Notes: generated by a model from the sequence alone, not told the origin. 64,000 nt of DNA from Flectonema sp. DT1601 (GCA_964019425.1 OZ025835.1:1-64000); one strand, 5' to 3'; shown: positions 48,475-59,283, counted from the stretch's first letter. Numbers and translations: made by a program.

Positions 48475-51034
48475 TCAGAATTGGTAGCCACAAATCAATA
48501 AGAACCATAAAACATATCAAATAAATCATTCCATTCCCACGTCACTTATCGACTTGTGCGCGGCTGAAGGCGGGAAATATTGATATAACAAAACATACCA
48601 CATAAAGCATTCCACTCCCACGTCACTTATCGAACTTCACCACAAATCACAACACGAAGCAAGTTCAGTTCAATCAAGGAAAGGTGTAAAATCTTAAAAA
48701 GCAGATTTATGGTTAACAATCAATAAGAAATAGTTCCACACAGATCAAACATGCCCACCCCCCCGGGACACGCGACACACACAAACCAATGGTCACTCAA
48801 AAACGAAACACGTGCAAAAATCACGAGCACTCAAACCACAATAAGAACTCATCAGAGTTAAACAACACGACACTTAATTCCAACACAAACACAACACAAC
48901 TTCACAACACAACTTCACCACAAATCACAACACGAAGAACAAGTACAGTAAATTCAAGGAAGGCAAAAGAAATAGTTTCACAGAAACATCTGACACAGAC
49001 ACACGAGCACTCAAACTACACATATGAACACACAACACACACACAAAGGGTAATGAGAACTCGTCAGAGTTTCAACAAACAATACACAACACATACATGC
49101 ATACACACACACCGAGAGGAGGTTCAGTGAAACTTCTGCTCACCTCATCATAAGTTCAGCTCCTGTTTACGAAAAATGACAAATATACAAAATACAAAAG
49201 TTACAAAATTGCAAACACCCTCTCATGTCACCATCACCGTACTGTAAAGCCCTCTCAACGATCCCTCCTTCCATCACACGGCAAGTGGTACCATTTTCCA
49301 CTTAACTTACTCTCCCCCCCCCCACTTCCTCTCCACCACATCACTTGTGACATGTCCTTCCTGATAACAAAAAGAAGAAAGAATGATTGCAAACAAACTA
49401 ACAGAACAAACAACAAATTAATAACCTAAAGTCAGCGGCAAAACCTTTCCCCCCCGACCCCGACACGCAAGGCGTATTTGTTTGTGCGTTCAGGGGAATC
49501 ACCACACGGAAGGAATGCCATTCGCTAGACTTTAAAAGAAAGGTACGAAATCAACGAAAAGAAAGTGTTTATAAAAATTATTTAAAAAAAAGAAAATAAA
49601 GAAATGTTGCGCCGGGAAGGTCATTTGGGGAATTCAATTGAAATGTGAAAGTGAACTGATTACATTGCAAAACAATCGCGTTATTACAATACAGTACCTA
49701 TACAAAAGTACAATATTATCATTATCATTATAATTATCATTATCATTCCCCCATTTACCTGCCAACCTCCAATCCCGAGTAGCCTCCCACGACAAGTTTT
49801 GCCACAAGCGTTGCTATGTTGGGAAACCTAGCTCTCTGTGCGAGAAACCAGGAAATCCGCTGATAACTACACTCCGATGACCAACTGAGTGGGCGCTCAA
49901 CTCGGATCATTGAGGCTGGTTCCGTCTCGGCGAGGAACTGCAGCTGCTGCGTGAGTCGAGTTGGTCAGCTTTTGCTAAAACTCACTAAGGAACAGGAAGT
50001 GAGAATCGAGTTGGTAAATGTTGTTGTTGTTTTTGTTGTGGTAGTTTTTACGGGATACTCGGCAACTGCCGCAAGAGTATCCCTATGATCGAGGAGCAGC
50101 ACAAACAAAACCAGGGTGAAGTTGTTTTCTTTGTTTCCTCTCTCTCTCTCTCTCTCAATACGTAAAAGGTCAGTTTTGTTTTCTTTGCATTGTCTCTCTC
50201 TCTCTCTCTCTGTATCTCTCGTTCCGTCTCTCTCGCAGTAAAAACAAAAAAAAGGGTGAAAATCAGCAAAACTGGTTTTCCTTTTTCCCAGCCTCTCAAA
50301 AGACCAGAGCACTTGCCACCGCGAGAGAGTGAGAGAAAAGAGAAGGGGAAAAAAAAAAAGGAAGACAGCAGACTGGACCATCACATCCACAACATCAACG
50401 AGAACAACATTGGAGCGGGGGGATCGGCAGCGTGTGCCTTCCCTCCCGCGGAAACAAATAAAGAAAGGTATCCAAAACAAAGTAAAGAAAGGTATCCAAA
50501 ACAAATAAAGAAAGGTATATAAAACAAAGTTAAGAAAGGTATACAAAACAAAGTTAAGAAAGGTATATAAAGCAAAGTTAAGAAAGGTATACAAAACAAA
50601 GTAAAGAAAGGTATACAAAACAAATAAAGAAAGGTATAAAGCAAAGTTAAGAAAGGTATACAAAACAAATAAAGAAAGGTATACAAAACAAATAAAGAAA
50701 GGTATATAAAGCAAAGTTAAGAAAGGTATACAAAACAAAGTAAAGAAAGGTATACAATCTCCTCATGGGTGAATGCCAGAGAGAGAGAGCCTTTGCAGGT
50801 CGTCTCTCCAGACTTGCACTGCCAAGAGAAAATAAACGTTTTTTCCGCGACTGGTACCGAGGGATGGGATCTTTTTTGTTTTTAAAATTTTTAAGGTTTT
50901 TTTATTTTTATTTTTTGTTAAATCGAAAAGAAGAAAAATTGGACACAAAAACTCCACAATCTCAAAGCAAATCAAGAAAATAATAATATTCTCTCTTTTC
51001 AGCCTTTTGTTGTTCGTCGAAGTGAAGAGCCAGA
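48475..51034. repeat. Array copy 8, partial (right edge, spacer only)
   Basis: Spacer sequence only; it would be the upstream region of gene copy 7. About 430 bp are missing at 49748 (equivalent to 11660-12210 of copy 1), and homology stops abruptly at about 51034, equivalent to about 13573. It shares TTTACGAAAAATGAC and other variants with copy 1 but not with copies 2-7. Confidence 0.85.
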
Positions 51035-51889
51035 GCGAACATCCAATGCTCAAAATTCCATTTAGGTAAATTCCCACCAACACCGCACCGAGAGATTGAA
51101 TATCTCGCTATATCAATTTTTTCCCTTTATTAGACTCTGCCCCCACATCTCTTTAGTTAGCAAAAGTTAGTTAGGCTCTTCAGTAGAAGATCTCACCCAC
51201 CCTCCCCACGAGATGTTGTATCTCTATTGCAGGTTTGCGGGATGCTTTCCCAACTGCAATTCTCCAACCCACATTTCTATTTTGCTGAAAATGGATGAAA
51301 ATGGTCCTTATTTCTATCTCAGTCACTCAGGCATGTGTTGTAGTTACTACAAGTGATGATATTTGTCTCCTGAATAAGAAATATTATTTATTTGCAGAAA
51401 ATTCATCATCAGTATAAAATGAAGTAAACAACAAGTGAACTCTCACGTCTCATGGTCGAAAGTTATATTTCATTTTTGAAAACCCACAGTCGGATGAGTG
51501 AACAGAGGAGAAACAACACAACAGATTGTGTAAGAAAATGATGTGTAAATAGGAAATGCAAACACAGCGATAATCATTCCGAAAGAAATCAAATAATTCA
51601 CCATTTGGTGTATTGAGATCTGTGAATAAACTTTCGCAATATTAGATATCAATTATCAAAGATACAATATCATCCCCAGAGAGGAATACAATCGGCACCT
51701 CTAGATATTTTATCATGTGATGATGATCGTACAATACTTGTGATATGCGACAACGAAAAAAAGAAAAGGAAAAAATAGAACAGAATTTAAAAAAGAGAGG
51801 AAACCAACAACCAGAAAATAAACCACAACAGCAAGTTAGTATTAATAATTATCAGTCAATCAAAAAAAGAAAAAATTCGTAGGACAACA
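51035..51889. other. Intergenic, AT-rich, no gene seen
   Basis: Unique sequence to the right of the array edge. It holds a fragment of the 8-bp repeat at 51229-51242. Short frames on the minus strand (for example 51470-51652) have no features I can support. Confidence 0.5.
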
Positions 51890-52260
51890 AACAAGTTGGT
51901 TTCGGGCTAAGATTAAAAATCTTTCTTCGGACCATTCCCCTTACCCAGCCCTCTTCAGCGGGACACTGCGGTGTCAGGCCTGTCCTACTCATCGCGTTTG
52001 CCCTTCTCAGCCAAGGGAACCACGTCAACATGGTTATTTCTTTTACCATTTAACACAGTACCCCTATATAAATATCAGTGAACGCGGGATACCAACAAAA
52101 TGAGTGGGGCTGAGTTATGTTTGTGGGGAATGCTCGGTATTCTATGGATGTGTCCGACCGCCAGACGTGCGAAGACGTTTCTTCGGCACCCGGGTGCAGT
52201 ATTGTCGCACAAGGCCAGAGCTACTGGTAGACCCTAAGCGAGTCAGCTTTTAGTTAGTTT
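51890..52260. ncRNA. Hairpin-dense segment, candidate structured RNA or retroposon signature
   Basis: A GC-richer island in AT-rich DNA with several close hairpins: GACAC-TGCG-GTGTC (51962-51975; a UNCG-type loop on the plus strand), CCCTT-CTCAGCC-AAGGG (52001-52017), AACCA-8 nt-TGGTT (52018-52035), CGAAGA-CGTT-TCTTCG (52170-52185) and the palindrome GCACCCGGGTGC (52186-52197). From memory, CTCAGCC followed by CCACGTCAACATGGT resembles the Pr77 signature of trypanosomatid ingi/L1Tc retroposons (CCACCTCAACGTGGT), but the outer stem of that ribozyme is not evident. No tRNA, snRNA or 7SL signature was recognised. A TATATAAA box lies at about 52065. Confidence 0.3.
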
Positions 52261-53102
52261 GTCTACCTTTTCTCAGACATACATTGTCAAAAAAGAAATA
52301 TAGTTAGTATCATTAATTTTAGAACAGAAAAGTGAGAATAAGCAAAGTAGAGAATAGTAAAAGAAAAGTATTCATTTCTGCAGTTTCCTAACATCAAAGG
52401 GTAATAGAATAATTATGTAGTTTCATAGTTTCGAGGCAAGGAATAAGAAAAAGATCCAACCCGAATAAAACAGATGCTGTACTCATTTACATGAAGAATT
52501 CACTCAAATGTAGATAAATCTGAGTGGACAATCGAATGTGAAACAAGTTCTGGAAGAAGTTTTATCATTAAAAATTAACAATATTAAAAGATTACGATAA
52601 AAGGAAACAAATATTTAAAACTGATATTTTGATTACGCGAAGCATAATAACAAAATTTGTGTTCAATAACTTTTCACAATATAATTGCAAGTGTGACATC
52701 CCTCTTACTGAAGTGTTAACAGTCAGGTGCTAAGTTATGATAATTCAAGGCTTGGCACTGGGGAGGAAACTTTGACAATAGTAACAACTGCAGGTATTAA
52801 AAACAAAATTAATATCAACTTGACTGAAAAATATCTTCAGAATATCTTCAAAGAAATTACGTTCAGAAAAAAGCGAACATAAAAGAGAAAACTATATTTT
52901 TTGTCTTCGATGTTGTCACTGGAGGAAAAACAGAAACCTTTACACTTGAATACAAAACCAAAGCGCCAGTGATACGTAGAAACATACCATCAAACCTTAG
53001 ACTACTTTTATGCACAAATAATTTCCTCATTACGCGCGAAGTGGATTCCAATTAAAAATTAATTAAAATAAGAAATACAAAACTATCAAGAACTTAAGAA
53101 AA
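52261..53102. other. Intergenic, AT-rich, no gene seen
   Basis: This is the downstream (3') flank of the first receptor gene on the minus strand. A 62-codon minus frame at 52863-53051 has no recognisable domain. Confidence 0.5.
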
Positions 53103-55361
53103 CTACCGACGCCCAAGCGATACCGGGCCAAAATTAAGAATGAATGCCCTTTCTGGGTTCGCTTGTCCTATCCTAAGTAAGTGTCTGAATGCTACAGAGC
53201 ATTCATTATTTCTCGACATCGATTCCAAGGCAGCAAGATCTTTCCCGTCAACGACGTGCTCACCGTCTCTCAATTTTGGTATCACACCCGCAGCAGACTC
53301 CATTCCTTCCGTATCAATGGTGTACATCCATTCCTCGTTTTTGGTATCTATTTCTCTAATAACTTCTGATAGAAGATGAGTTTCATGTCCTGCTTGCAGC
53401 GCCATCAGTATTTTGGATTTGATGCACATTTGTATTTTTGCGGCACAGTCCATTCCAATCAGGATTATAGGTTCGCTTATTTGTGTCCCCAACCAAACAG
53501 AAGCTTCAAGCATGGGTCCGATGACTTTTTCAATCATTCCCGTGAGAGCGAATGATCGCATCGTCTGCGTTCCCAAATTTCCACTCCTACAACTTTGTTC
53601 AGTTCTGATTGCAACATGGTGCTTCATTTCCCTCAGCTGTAAGGCAGCCTGACAGCATCTTTCCAGCACCATACTAACACCTTGCCAGGTGGCGCAGTGA
53701 AGACTCGGATCGGAAACGTAAAATGGATGCAGCGTCCCCCTAAACAAATTAACCACAGACTCTAGTGACGAAAGGGTGTCGATGAAGTTCTTCTCGCTGG
53801 CACCGACGCTCAGCTTCACCTTCATTGCAGTCAAAGGTGTCTTCGAGAGACCAACTCGCAGGATAGCTGATAATTGTGTTGGACATGGTGGCTTTGTTAA
53901 CGTACTAATTGAGCTAGACCTCCCCTCAGTCTTGGTTTCTGCAGAGTGTCTGGAATTCAATTCATCTTCACACTCACTTTGGTTGAACAGACTCTTCGGA
54001 AGAAATGCCTTATACTCATCAAGACTGTTTACTGCAAACGACAATCCACTAGCCAGGTCTTGACACTCAGATATGACACTCCCCAGACACGGTTTGATCA
54101 GAGCGTTTGCGCCTTCTAAATCCAAGCTGCAAAGAGGAACCGTCGAATTGGCGAGTTTTTTGAGCGGCTTTGCGACTAAAATGACTTCGAGAGCACCAAT
54201 CATAAAATCGAACGATGCTACCAAGACTGCAAACCCCACAAACAAAAACAGCGCGCGATTGAGTTGCCCGTTCACAGATGAAATGCTTCGAAACCACATC
54301 AGATAAATGTCGTCCAGAGAATCGCGACCGTGCTTCAAGTACAAGGAGTCCTTCATCATCCAGTAAGATGACCCCCTGTGGAAATCCGAAGTCTTCGTAG
54401 AGTTTAGCTCAACAACCAAGTCTTGGAATTCCTTCGTCAAGTTCAGCACGTACTTCAAACATTGCTGATACTCCGAATCCAGCGTAAATGTTCCCGTGCA
54501 GTCATCGTCTACTTCCGCGTCTGGAAAGTTCCCTGTCAGCATAACGCTGTTCAGTCCATTTGCTACCTGAGTGATAACTATCTTCGCTTCAGTCGTGTAC
54601 ACTGTCATGAGTTTCCTCCATGCCTCCGTCAACATGTCAGCTTTTGCTATCGGCTGCATCCCTCCCAAAATATTGTGCCCCCCAGAAGGTGGCAAGTACC
54701 TCAGGTTGATCAGGTATACATAAGGATTGCCATCACTTGCGAACCAAATCAAAGGGTTAGACCACCATGTCTCCCCAGGTGTGATATCCGAAGTCATAAT
54801 TTCATCAATATATTCATCTGAAATCAAAGATGTTGTGTAGTTGTAGATATTGGCACCAGGTATGGCTGTCGTTGGATCTGGGATAGCATAAGTCATCACA
54901 CACGGATACGCACAAGCAGATGTATCGATGCTAGGGTTTCCCCTAGCGTTGACGAAGTGACGTGAGCGGTCTCTGTGAAGTGTGTACCACGATAACTCGT
55001 GCACCCGCTTCGAGCGGTCTCCGTCTGGATTGAAAGCTAACACTCCCGCCCCACCAATAATATTAGTTCGGTAAATTTCAGCTATCGACCTAGTGGTCAT
55101 CCATCGACCGAAGGACTCATAGTCAGAAAAATTATGGTAGTTGTTAATCATGTCTCCAATCCGAGATGTACCGTTTTCCACAGTCCCAAAACTGTTCTTG
55201 ATTTCCCGACTGAGTGCCTGCAGATCTGCTCGCCCTGTCTCCTCAACTGTGTGCTCAATTACTACCAACCCCTCAAGGTACATCATCAAGCCTGCTGCTA
55301 CTGATGTAATAGTTGAAATGATACCAGACGCTACCACCATCCACGTGGTGGCGATTCTCAT
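53103..55361 (-). CDS. Receptor-like membrane protein with degenerate cyclase domain, copy A (752 aa)
   Basis: Residues 7-29 form a first membrane span. Residues 30-366 form a large ectodomain of Cache-like sensor type with five N-glycosylation sequons (Asn63, 77, 174, 307, 320). Residues 369-391 are the second span, and 392-445 a HAMP-like linker with the motif YKAFLPKSLF, common before cyclase domains in bodonid proteins. A variable linker covers 465-497, and 498-640 a class III cyclase-like fold with GNLGT (594-598) and MRSFALTG (601-608). The first metal-binding Asp is missing (LRVGLSKTP where an Asp is expected) and only Asp551 sits at the second position, so cyclase activity is unlikely; a pseudo-enzyme signalling or dimerisation role is inferred. 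An acceptor site at 55388 places the start 26 nt upstream of the ATG. The stop is TAG. Copy B follows upstream on the same strand. Confidence 0.8.
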   Translation of the reverse strand: MRIATTWMVVASGIISTITSVAAGLMMYLEGLVVIEHTVEETGRADLQALSREIKNSFGTVENGTSRIGDMINNYHNFSDYESFGRWMTTRSIAEIYRTNIIGGAGVLAFNPDGDRSKRVHELSWYTLHRDRSRHFVNARGNPSIDTSACAYPCVMTYAIPDPTTAIPGANIYNYTTSLISDEYIDEIMTSDITPGETWWSNPLIWFASDGNPYVYLINLRYLPPSGGHNILGGMQPIAKADMLTEAWRKLMTVYTTEAKIVITQVANGLNSVMLTGNFPDAEVDDDCTGTFTLDSEYQQCLKYVLNLTKEFQDLVVELNSTKTSDFHRGSSYWMMKDSLYLKHGRDSLDDIYLMWFRSISSVNGQLNRALFLFVGFAVLVASFDFMIGALEVILVAKPLKKLANSTVPLCSLDLEGANALIKPCLGSVISECQDLASGLSFAVNSLDEYKAFLPKSLFNQSECEDELNSRHSAETKTEGRSSSISTLTKPPCPTQLSAILRVGLSKTPLTAMKVKLSVGASEKNFIDTLSSLESVVNLFRGTLHPFYVSDPSLHCATWQGVSMVLERCCQAALQLREMKHHVAIRTEQSCRSGNLGTQTMRSFALTGMIEKVIGPMLEASVWLGTQISEPIILIGMDCAAKIQMCIKSKILMALQAGHETHLLSEVIREIDTKNEEWMYTIDTEGMESAAGVIPKLRDGEHVVDGKDLAALESMSRNNECSVAFRHLLRIGQANPERAFILNFGPVSLGRR

Positions 55362-55387
55362 TTTGCGGATTGTGTCGTGAAAGTTAT

Positions 55388-55405
55388 CTGAGAGAAGGAA
55401 CTAAC
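55388..55405 (-). promoter_or_regulatory. Predicted spliced-leader acceptor of receptor copy A
   Basis: The minus strand reads GTTAGTTCCTTCTCTCAG. The mRNA would start at 55387, 26 nt before the ATG. Homology to copy B breaks off at almost exactly this point. Confidence 0.5.
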
Positions 55406-57024
55406 TTACTAAACGCAACAACAACTGTGTCCCAAGGTGTACTAGTAATTGAAAACAAAAAGAAAACATAAAAATTTTTATTTTCTTTTTGCAATAGCGA
55501 AAGAATAAAACTCTTATGCTCATGTTGTCAATCAAAAGCGAGAAGTGAAGAGGAAGAAGAAAGAAGGACTTCTCGAACGACCTCATAGACGGACGATTTA
55601 GGAAGAGTTTTTGTTACGACAGTGATTGTTGTGAGGTAGAATCGCATAAGGCTGATTAGAAAGTGAAAGCTCTCTCTAGCAATATAAAAACCGGCTAACG
55701 ATTTATGTATACAACTGTTTGAGATCTTGTAGTCGATTAAAAAAAAAAAGAGAGCGGGAACAATTAGAAAGCTTTTGTTTATCAGGGCGAGCTTTTTCCT
55801 TTTTGCAAAAAAAAAAAAAAAAAGGGGGGAGAAATTTGATACGATACGAAAAGATTTATCTGGGGGGGGGCAGTGGTCCAAAATACATTATTTTTGCAAT
55901 TCGTGGACCCATTCCTATACCGACCCCAAAGTCGGCGTATTTTAGTCCACTTTGGTGTATTTCGGCCATAACCCAAAAAAAAAAAAAAAAGCAGAACTCG
56001 GACGCCTCCAAAACAAGATTCAGATGAGTCTATCAGCGAGAATAACTGGAGACAGAAAAGTGGTGGAGGGGGTGTAGTGCTTATTGTCAATTATAGATTC
56101 AGGCTATTAAAGCGCTATAAATTTTGCAGAAAATCTGCAACCGCATCCGTGAAGGTAGATTCAGCTGAGGGATACTTTAATAAAGAAACCAAAAACAAAC
56201 AGCAGCTTTCTGTCTTCTTAAAAATTGATTGAGTGAGGCATCAGGGTACTAGTTGCACCGCAATAACACAAGTACAAGTAAGAGTTGAGTACTCAATTAT
56301 CGTTTTCGTTCTTGAAACTCACACCAAAGGGAAAGCTAAGTGGAATATCATAGCAAGACTTATAAATAATACTGCTGCAGGTCACGTGAAACAAAAGTTG
56401 TAGCGCTCCCTTGCCGATTACTAATCATAACCATGAAGTGAAATAAAAAAAGTAAGGAAGGGCTCGCATAAAAGGATTCTTCAACATGAGAACCGCAGGA
56501 AAGGACGAGTGACATGATTACTCCGAAGAATTGCTATTCGACGAAATAATCTTCTACTGTACCGTGTTACATATGATGAAGGCAACTCGTTCAGGTTATT
56601 TCTCAATATGAACCATTGTCATCACTTTTATCTTGAATTGCAATGGCAAAATAAACCCTCTCGAGAGTTACGTTGATTGTGCAAAGTTCTTAGATATGAG
56701 GACCAACTATTGTGAATTATCAACTAAGTACCGAGTGGCTTTCTTTCATCTTTCAGATCATTTTTTCAATTCGAATATTGAAAGTTCAAAAGAAATATCG
56801 AAACTGCTACTTCAGCGATGTCCAGTTTCTAATGAGAGAGGGAACAGGATAAAAAAGAAAGGAAAAAACAAGGAAACTCTAAAATCGGTGGCAGACAAAA
56901 AACAAAGATTTACAACAACAAGAATCAGCGGAGAAGTATACCAGACCCTGTTTTGGGAAACACTTATTATGTAAATAAAAAGCTATTCCCACAACTTATT
57001 TGAGAACGAAAAACTAAATTTAAC
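55406..57024. other. Intergenic between the receptor copies, no gene seen
   Basis: It contains poly-A/T runs, a G-run at about 55862-55870 and short frames only. It shows no clear similarity to the flank of the other receptor copy, so the duplication does not extend into it as a recent copy. Confidence 0.55.
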
Positions 57025-59283
57025 TTATCCGCGTCCCAACGACATCGGATTGAAATTTAGAATGAATGCCCTTTCTGGGTTCGCTTGTCCTATCCTAAGT
57101 AAGTGTCTGAATGCTACAGAGCATTCATTATTTCTCGACATCGATTCCAAGGCAGCAAGATCTTTCCCGTCAATGACGTGCTCACCGTCTCCCAGTTTCG
57201 ATATCACACCCGCAGCAGACTCCATTCCTTCCGTATCAATGGTGTACATCCATTCCTCGTTTTGGGCATTTTTCACACACATAAGTTCTGACAGAACGTG
57301 AGTATCTTGTCGTCGTTGTCCAATTTGAAGCGCCATCAGCAAGCTGGCCCTAATGCTTTGAATCTTTGCGGCACAGTCCTTTCCAATCAGGATTATAGGT
57401 TCGCTTATTTGTGTCCCCAACCAAACAGAAGCTTCAAGCATGGGTCCGATGACTTTTTCAATCATTCCCGTGAGAGCGAATGATCGCATCGTCTGCGTTC
57501 CCAAATTTCCACTCCTACAACTTTGTTCAGTTCTGATTGCAACATGGTGCTTCATTTCCCTCAGCTGTAAGGCAGCCTGACAGCATCTTTCCAGCACCAT
57601 ACTAACACCTTGCCAGGTGGCGCAGTGAAGACTCGGATCGGAAACGTAAAATGGATGCAGCGTCCCCCTAAACAAATTAACCACAGACTCTAGTGACGAA
57701 AGGGTGTCGATGAAGTTCTTCTCGCTGGCACCGACGCTCAGCTTCACCTTCATTGCAGTCAAAGGTGTCTTCGAGAGACCAACTCGCAGGACAGCTGAAG
57801 CCTGTACTGGGCGCCTAACAACCGAGCCGCATGAGCTGGACCTCTCAGTCTTGGATTCTGTAGAGTGCTTGGAATTAGATTGTTCACTCTCATCTTCACA
57901 CTCACTTTGGTTGAACAGACTCTTCGGAAGAAATGCCTTGTACTCATCAAGACTGTTTACTGCAAACGACAATCCACTAGCCAGGTCTTGACACTCAGAT
58001 ATGACACTCCCCAGACACGGTTTGATCAGAGCGTTTGCGCCTTCTAAATCCAAGCTGCAAAGAGGAACCGTCGAATTGGCGAGCTTTTTGAGTGGCTTTG
58101 CGATGAAAAAGACTTCGAGAGCACCAATCATAAAATCGAATGATGCTACCAAGACTGCAAACCCCACAAACAAAAACAGCGCGCGATTGAGTTGCCCGTT
58201 CACAGATGAAATGCTTCGAAACCACATCAGATAAATGTCGTCCAGAGAATCGCGACCGTGCTTCAAGTACAAGGAGTCCTTCATCATCCAGTAAGATGAC
58301 CCCCTGTGGAAATCCGAAGTCTTCGTAGAGTTTAGCTCAACAACCAAGTCTTGGAATTCCTTCGTCAAGTTCAGCACGTACTTCAAACATTGCTGATACT
58401 CCGAATCCAGCGTAAATGTTCCCGTGCAGTCATCGTCTACTTCCGCGTCTGGAAAGTTCCCTGTCAGCATAACGCTGTTCAGTCCATTTGCTACCTGAGT
58501 GATAACTATCTTCGCTTCAGTCGTGTACACTGTCATGAGTTTCCTCCATGCCTCCGTCAACATGTCAGCTTTTGCTATCGGCTGCATCCCTCCCAAAAAC
58601 CCCCCAGAAGGTGGCAAGTACCTCAGGTTGATCAAGTATACATAAGGATTGCCATCACTTGCGAACCAAATCAAAGGGTTAGACCACCATGTCTCCCCAG
58701 GTGTGATATCCGAAGTCATAATTTCATCAATATATTCATCTGAAATCAAAGATGTTGTGTAGTTGTAGATATTGGCACCAGGTATGGCTGTCGTTGGATC
58801 TGGGATAGCATAAGTCATCACACACGGATACGCACAAGCAGATGTATCGATGCTGGGGTTTCCCCTAGCGTTGACGAAGTGACGTGAGCGGTCTCTGTGA
58901 AGTGTGTACCACGATAACTCGTGCACCCGCTTCGAGCGGTCTCCGTCTGGATTGAAAGCTAACACTCCCGCCCCACCAATAATATTAGTTCGGTAAATTT
59001 CAGCTATCGACCTAGTGGTCATCCATCGACCGAAGGACTCATAGTCAGAAAAATTATGGTAGTTGTTAATCATGTCTCCAATCCGAGATGTACCGTTTTC
59101 CACAGTCCCAAAACTGTTCTTGATTTCCCGACTGAGTGCCTGCAGATCTGCTCGCCCTGTCTCCTCAACTGTGTGCTCAATTACTACCAACCCCTCAAGG
59201 TACATCATCAAGCCTGCTGCTACTGATGTAATAGTTGAAATGATACCAGACGCTACCACCATCCACGTGGTGGCGATTCTCAT
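57025..59283 (-). CDS. Receptor-like membrane protein with degenerate cyclase domain, copy B (752 aa)
   Basis: It has the same architecture as copy A and near-identical sequence through the ectodomain and cyclase-like core. Differences cluster. Two residues are missing at the SGG(HNI) site near 228. The linker around 465-500 is rewritten (Ser/Glu-rich in B, Ser/Thr/Pro in A). A block at about 645-675 is replaced, and the last six residues differ. The membrane span reads EVFFIAKP in place of EVILVAKP. The same catalytic Asp is missing, so this too is probably a non-cyclase. The stop is TAA. A CTCAG acceptor with a weak pyrimidine tract lies at 59312-59330, 28 nt before the ATG. The pair may sense different ligands or, more likely from the pattern, signal to different partners; that is inference. 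Confidence 0.8.
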   Translation of the reverse strand: MRIATTWMVVASGIISTITSVAAGLMMYLEGLVVIEHTVEETGRADLQALSREIKNSFGTVENGTSRIGDMINNYHNFSDYESFGRWMTTRSIAEIYRTNIIGGAGVLAFNPDGDRSKRVHELSWYTLHRDRSRHFVNARGNPSIDTSACAYPCVMTYAIPDPTTAIPGANIYNYTTSLISDEYIDEIMTSDITPGETWWSNPLIWFASDGNPYVYLINLRYLPPSGGFLGGMQPIAKADMLTEAWRKLMTVYTTEAKIVITQVANGLNSVMLTGNFPDAEVDDDCTGTFTLDSEYQQCLKYVLNLTKEFQDLVVELNSTKTSDFHRGSSYWMMKDSLYLKHGRDSLDDIYLMWFRSISSVNGQLNRALFLFVGFAVLVASFDFMIGALEVFFIAKPLKKLANSTVPLCSLDLEGANALIKPCLGSVISECQDLASGLSFAVNSLDEYKAFLPKSLFNQSECEDESEQSNSKHSTESKTERSSSCGSVVRRPVQASAVLRVGLSKTPLTAMKVKLSVGASEKNFIDTLSSLESVVNLFRGTLHPFYVSDPSLHCATWQGVSMVLERCCQAALQLREMKHHVAIRTEQSCRSGNLGTQTMRSFALTGMIEKVIGPMLEASVWLGTQISEPIILIGKDCAAKIQSIRASLLMALQIGQRRQDTHVLSELMCVKNAQNEEWMYTIDTEGMESAAGVISKLGDGEHVIDGKDLAALESMSRNNECSVAFRHLLRIGQANPERAFILNFNPMSLGRG

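Larger units (their letters stand above)
10806..51034. repeat. Tandem array of a ~5.46-kb unit, seven gene-bearing copies plus one partial copy
   Basis: Unit starts, marked by TCAGAATTGG or its variant, fall at about 10806, 15901, 21359, 26817, 32274, 37753, 43202 and 48475. Internal units are 5458, 5458, 5457, 5479 and 5449 bp. Copy 1 is about 5.1 kb, copy 7 is 5273 bp and copy 8 stops mid-unit at 51034. Each unit has about 4.2 kb of spacer rich in (CT)n, (CA)n, poly-A/T and a 23-24 bp minisatellite, then a minus-strand gene near its right end. Copies 2 and 3 look identical by eye. Edge copies 1 and 8 share variants absent from copies 2-7, as expected for homogenisation of the interior. Tandem arrays of protein genes are common in kinetoplastids, but such long microsatellite-rich spacers are not. 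Confidence 0.95.

Noticed and set aside
10806-51034. rRNA, 5S or spliced-leader RNA repeat unit
   Set aside because: No rRNA core motifs, 5S boxes or AACTAACG-type leader exon were found, and the unit is much longer than known leader repeats.
10806-51034. CRISPR array
   Set aside because: The repeat spacing is kilobases and the short repeats are contiguous microsatellites without unique spacers; the genome is eukaryotic.
52060-52090. TATA box plus initiator marking an LTR or Pol II promoter
   Set aside because: TATATAAA and TCAGTG are only about 10 nt apart and no terminal repeats flank them. AT-rich DNA gives such matches easily.
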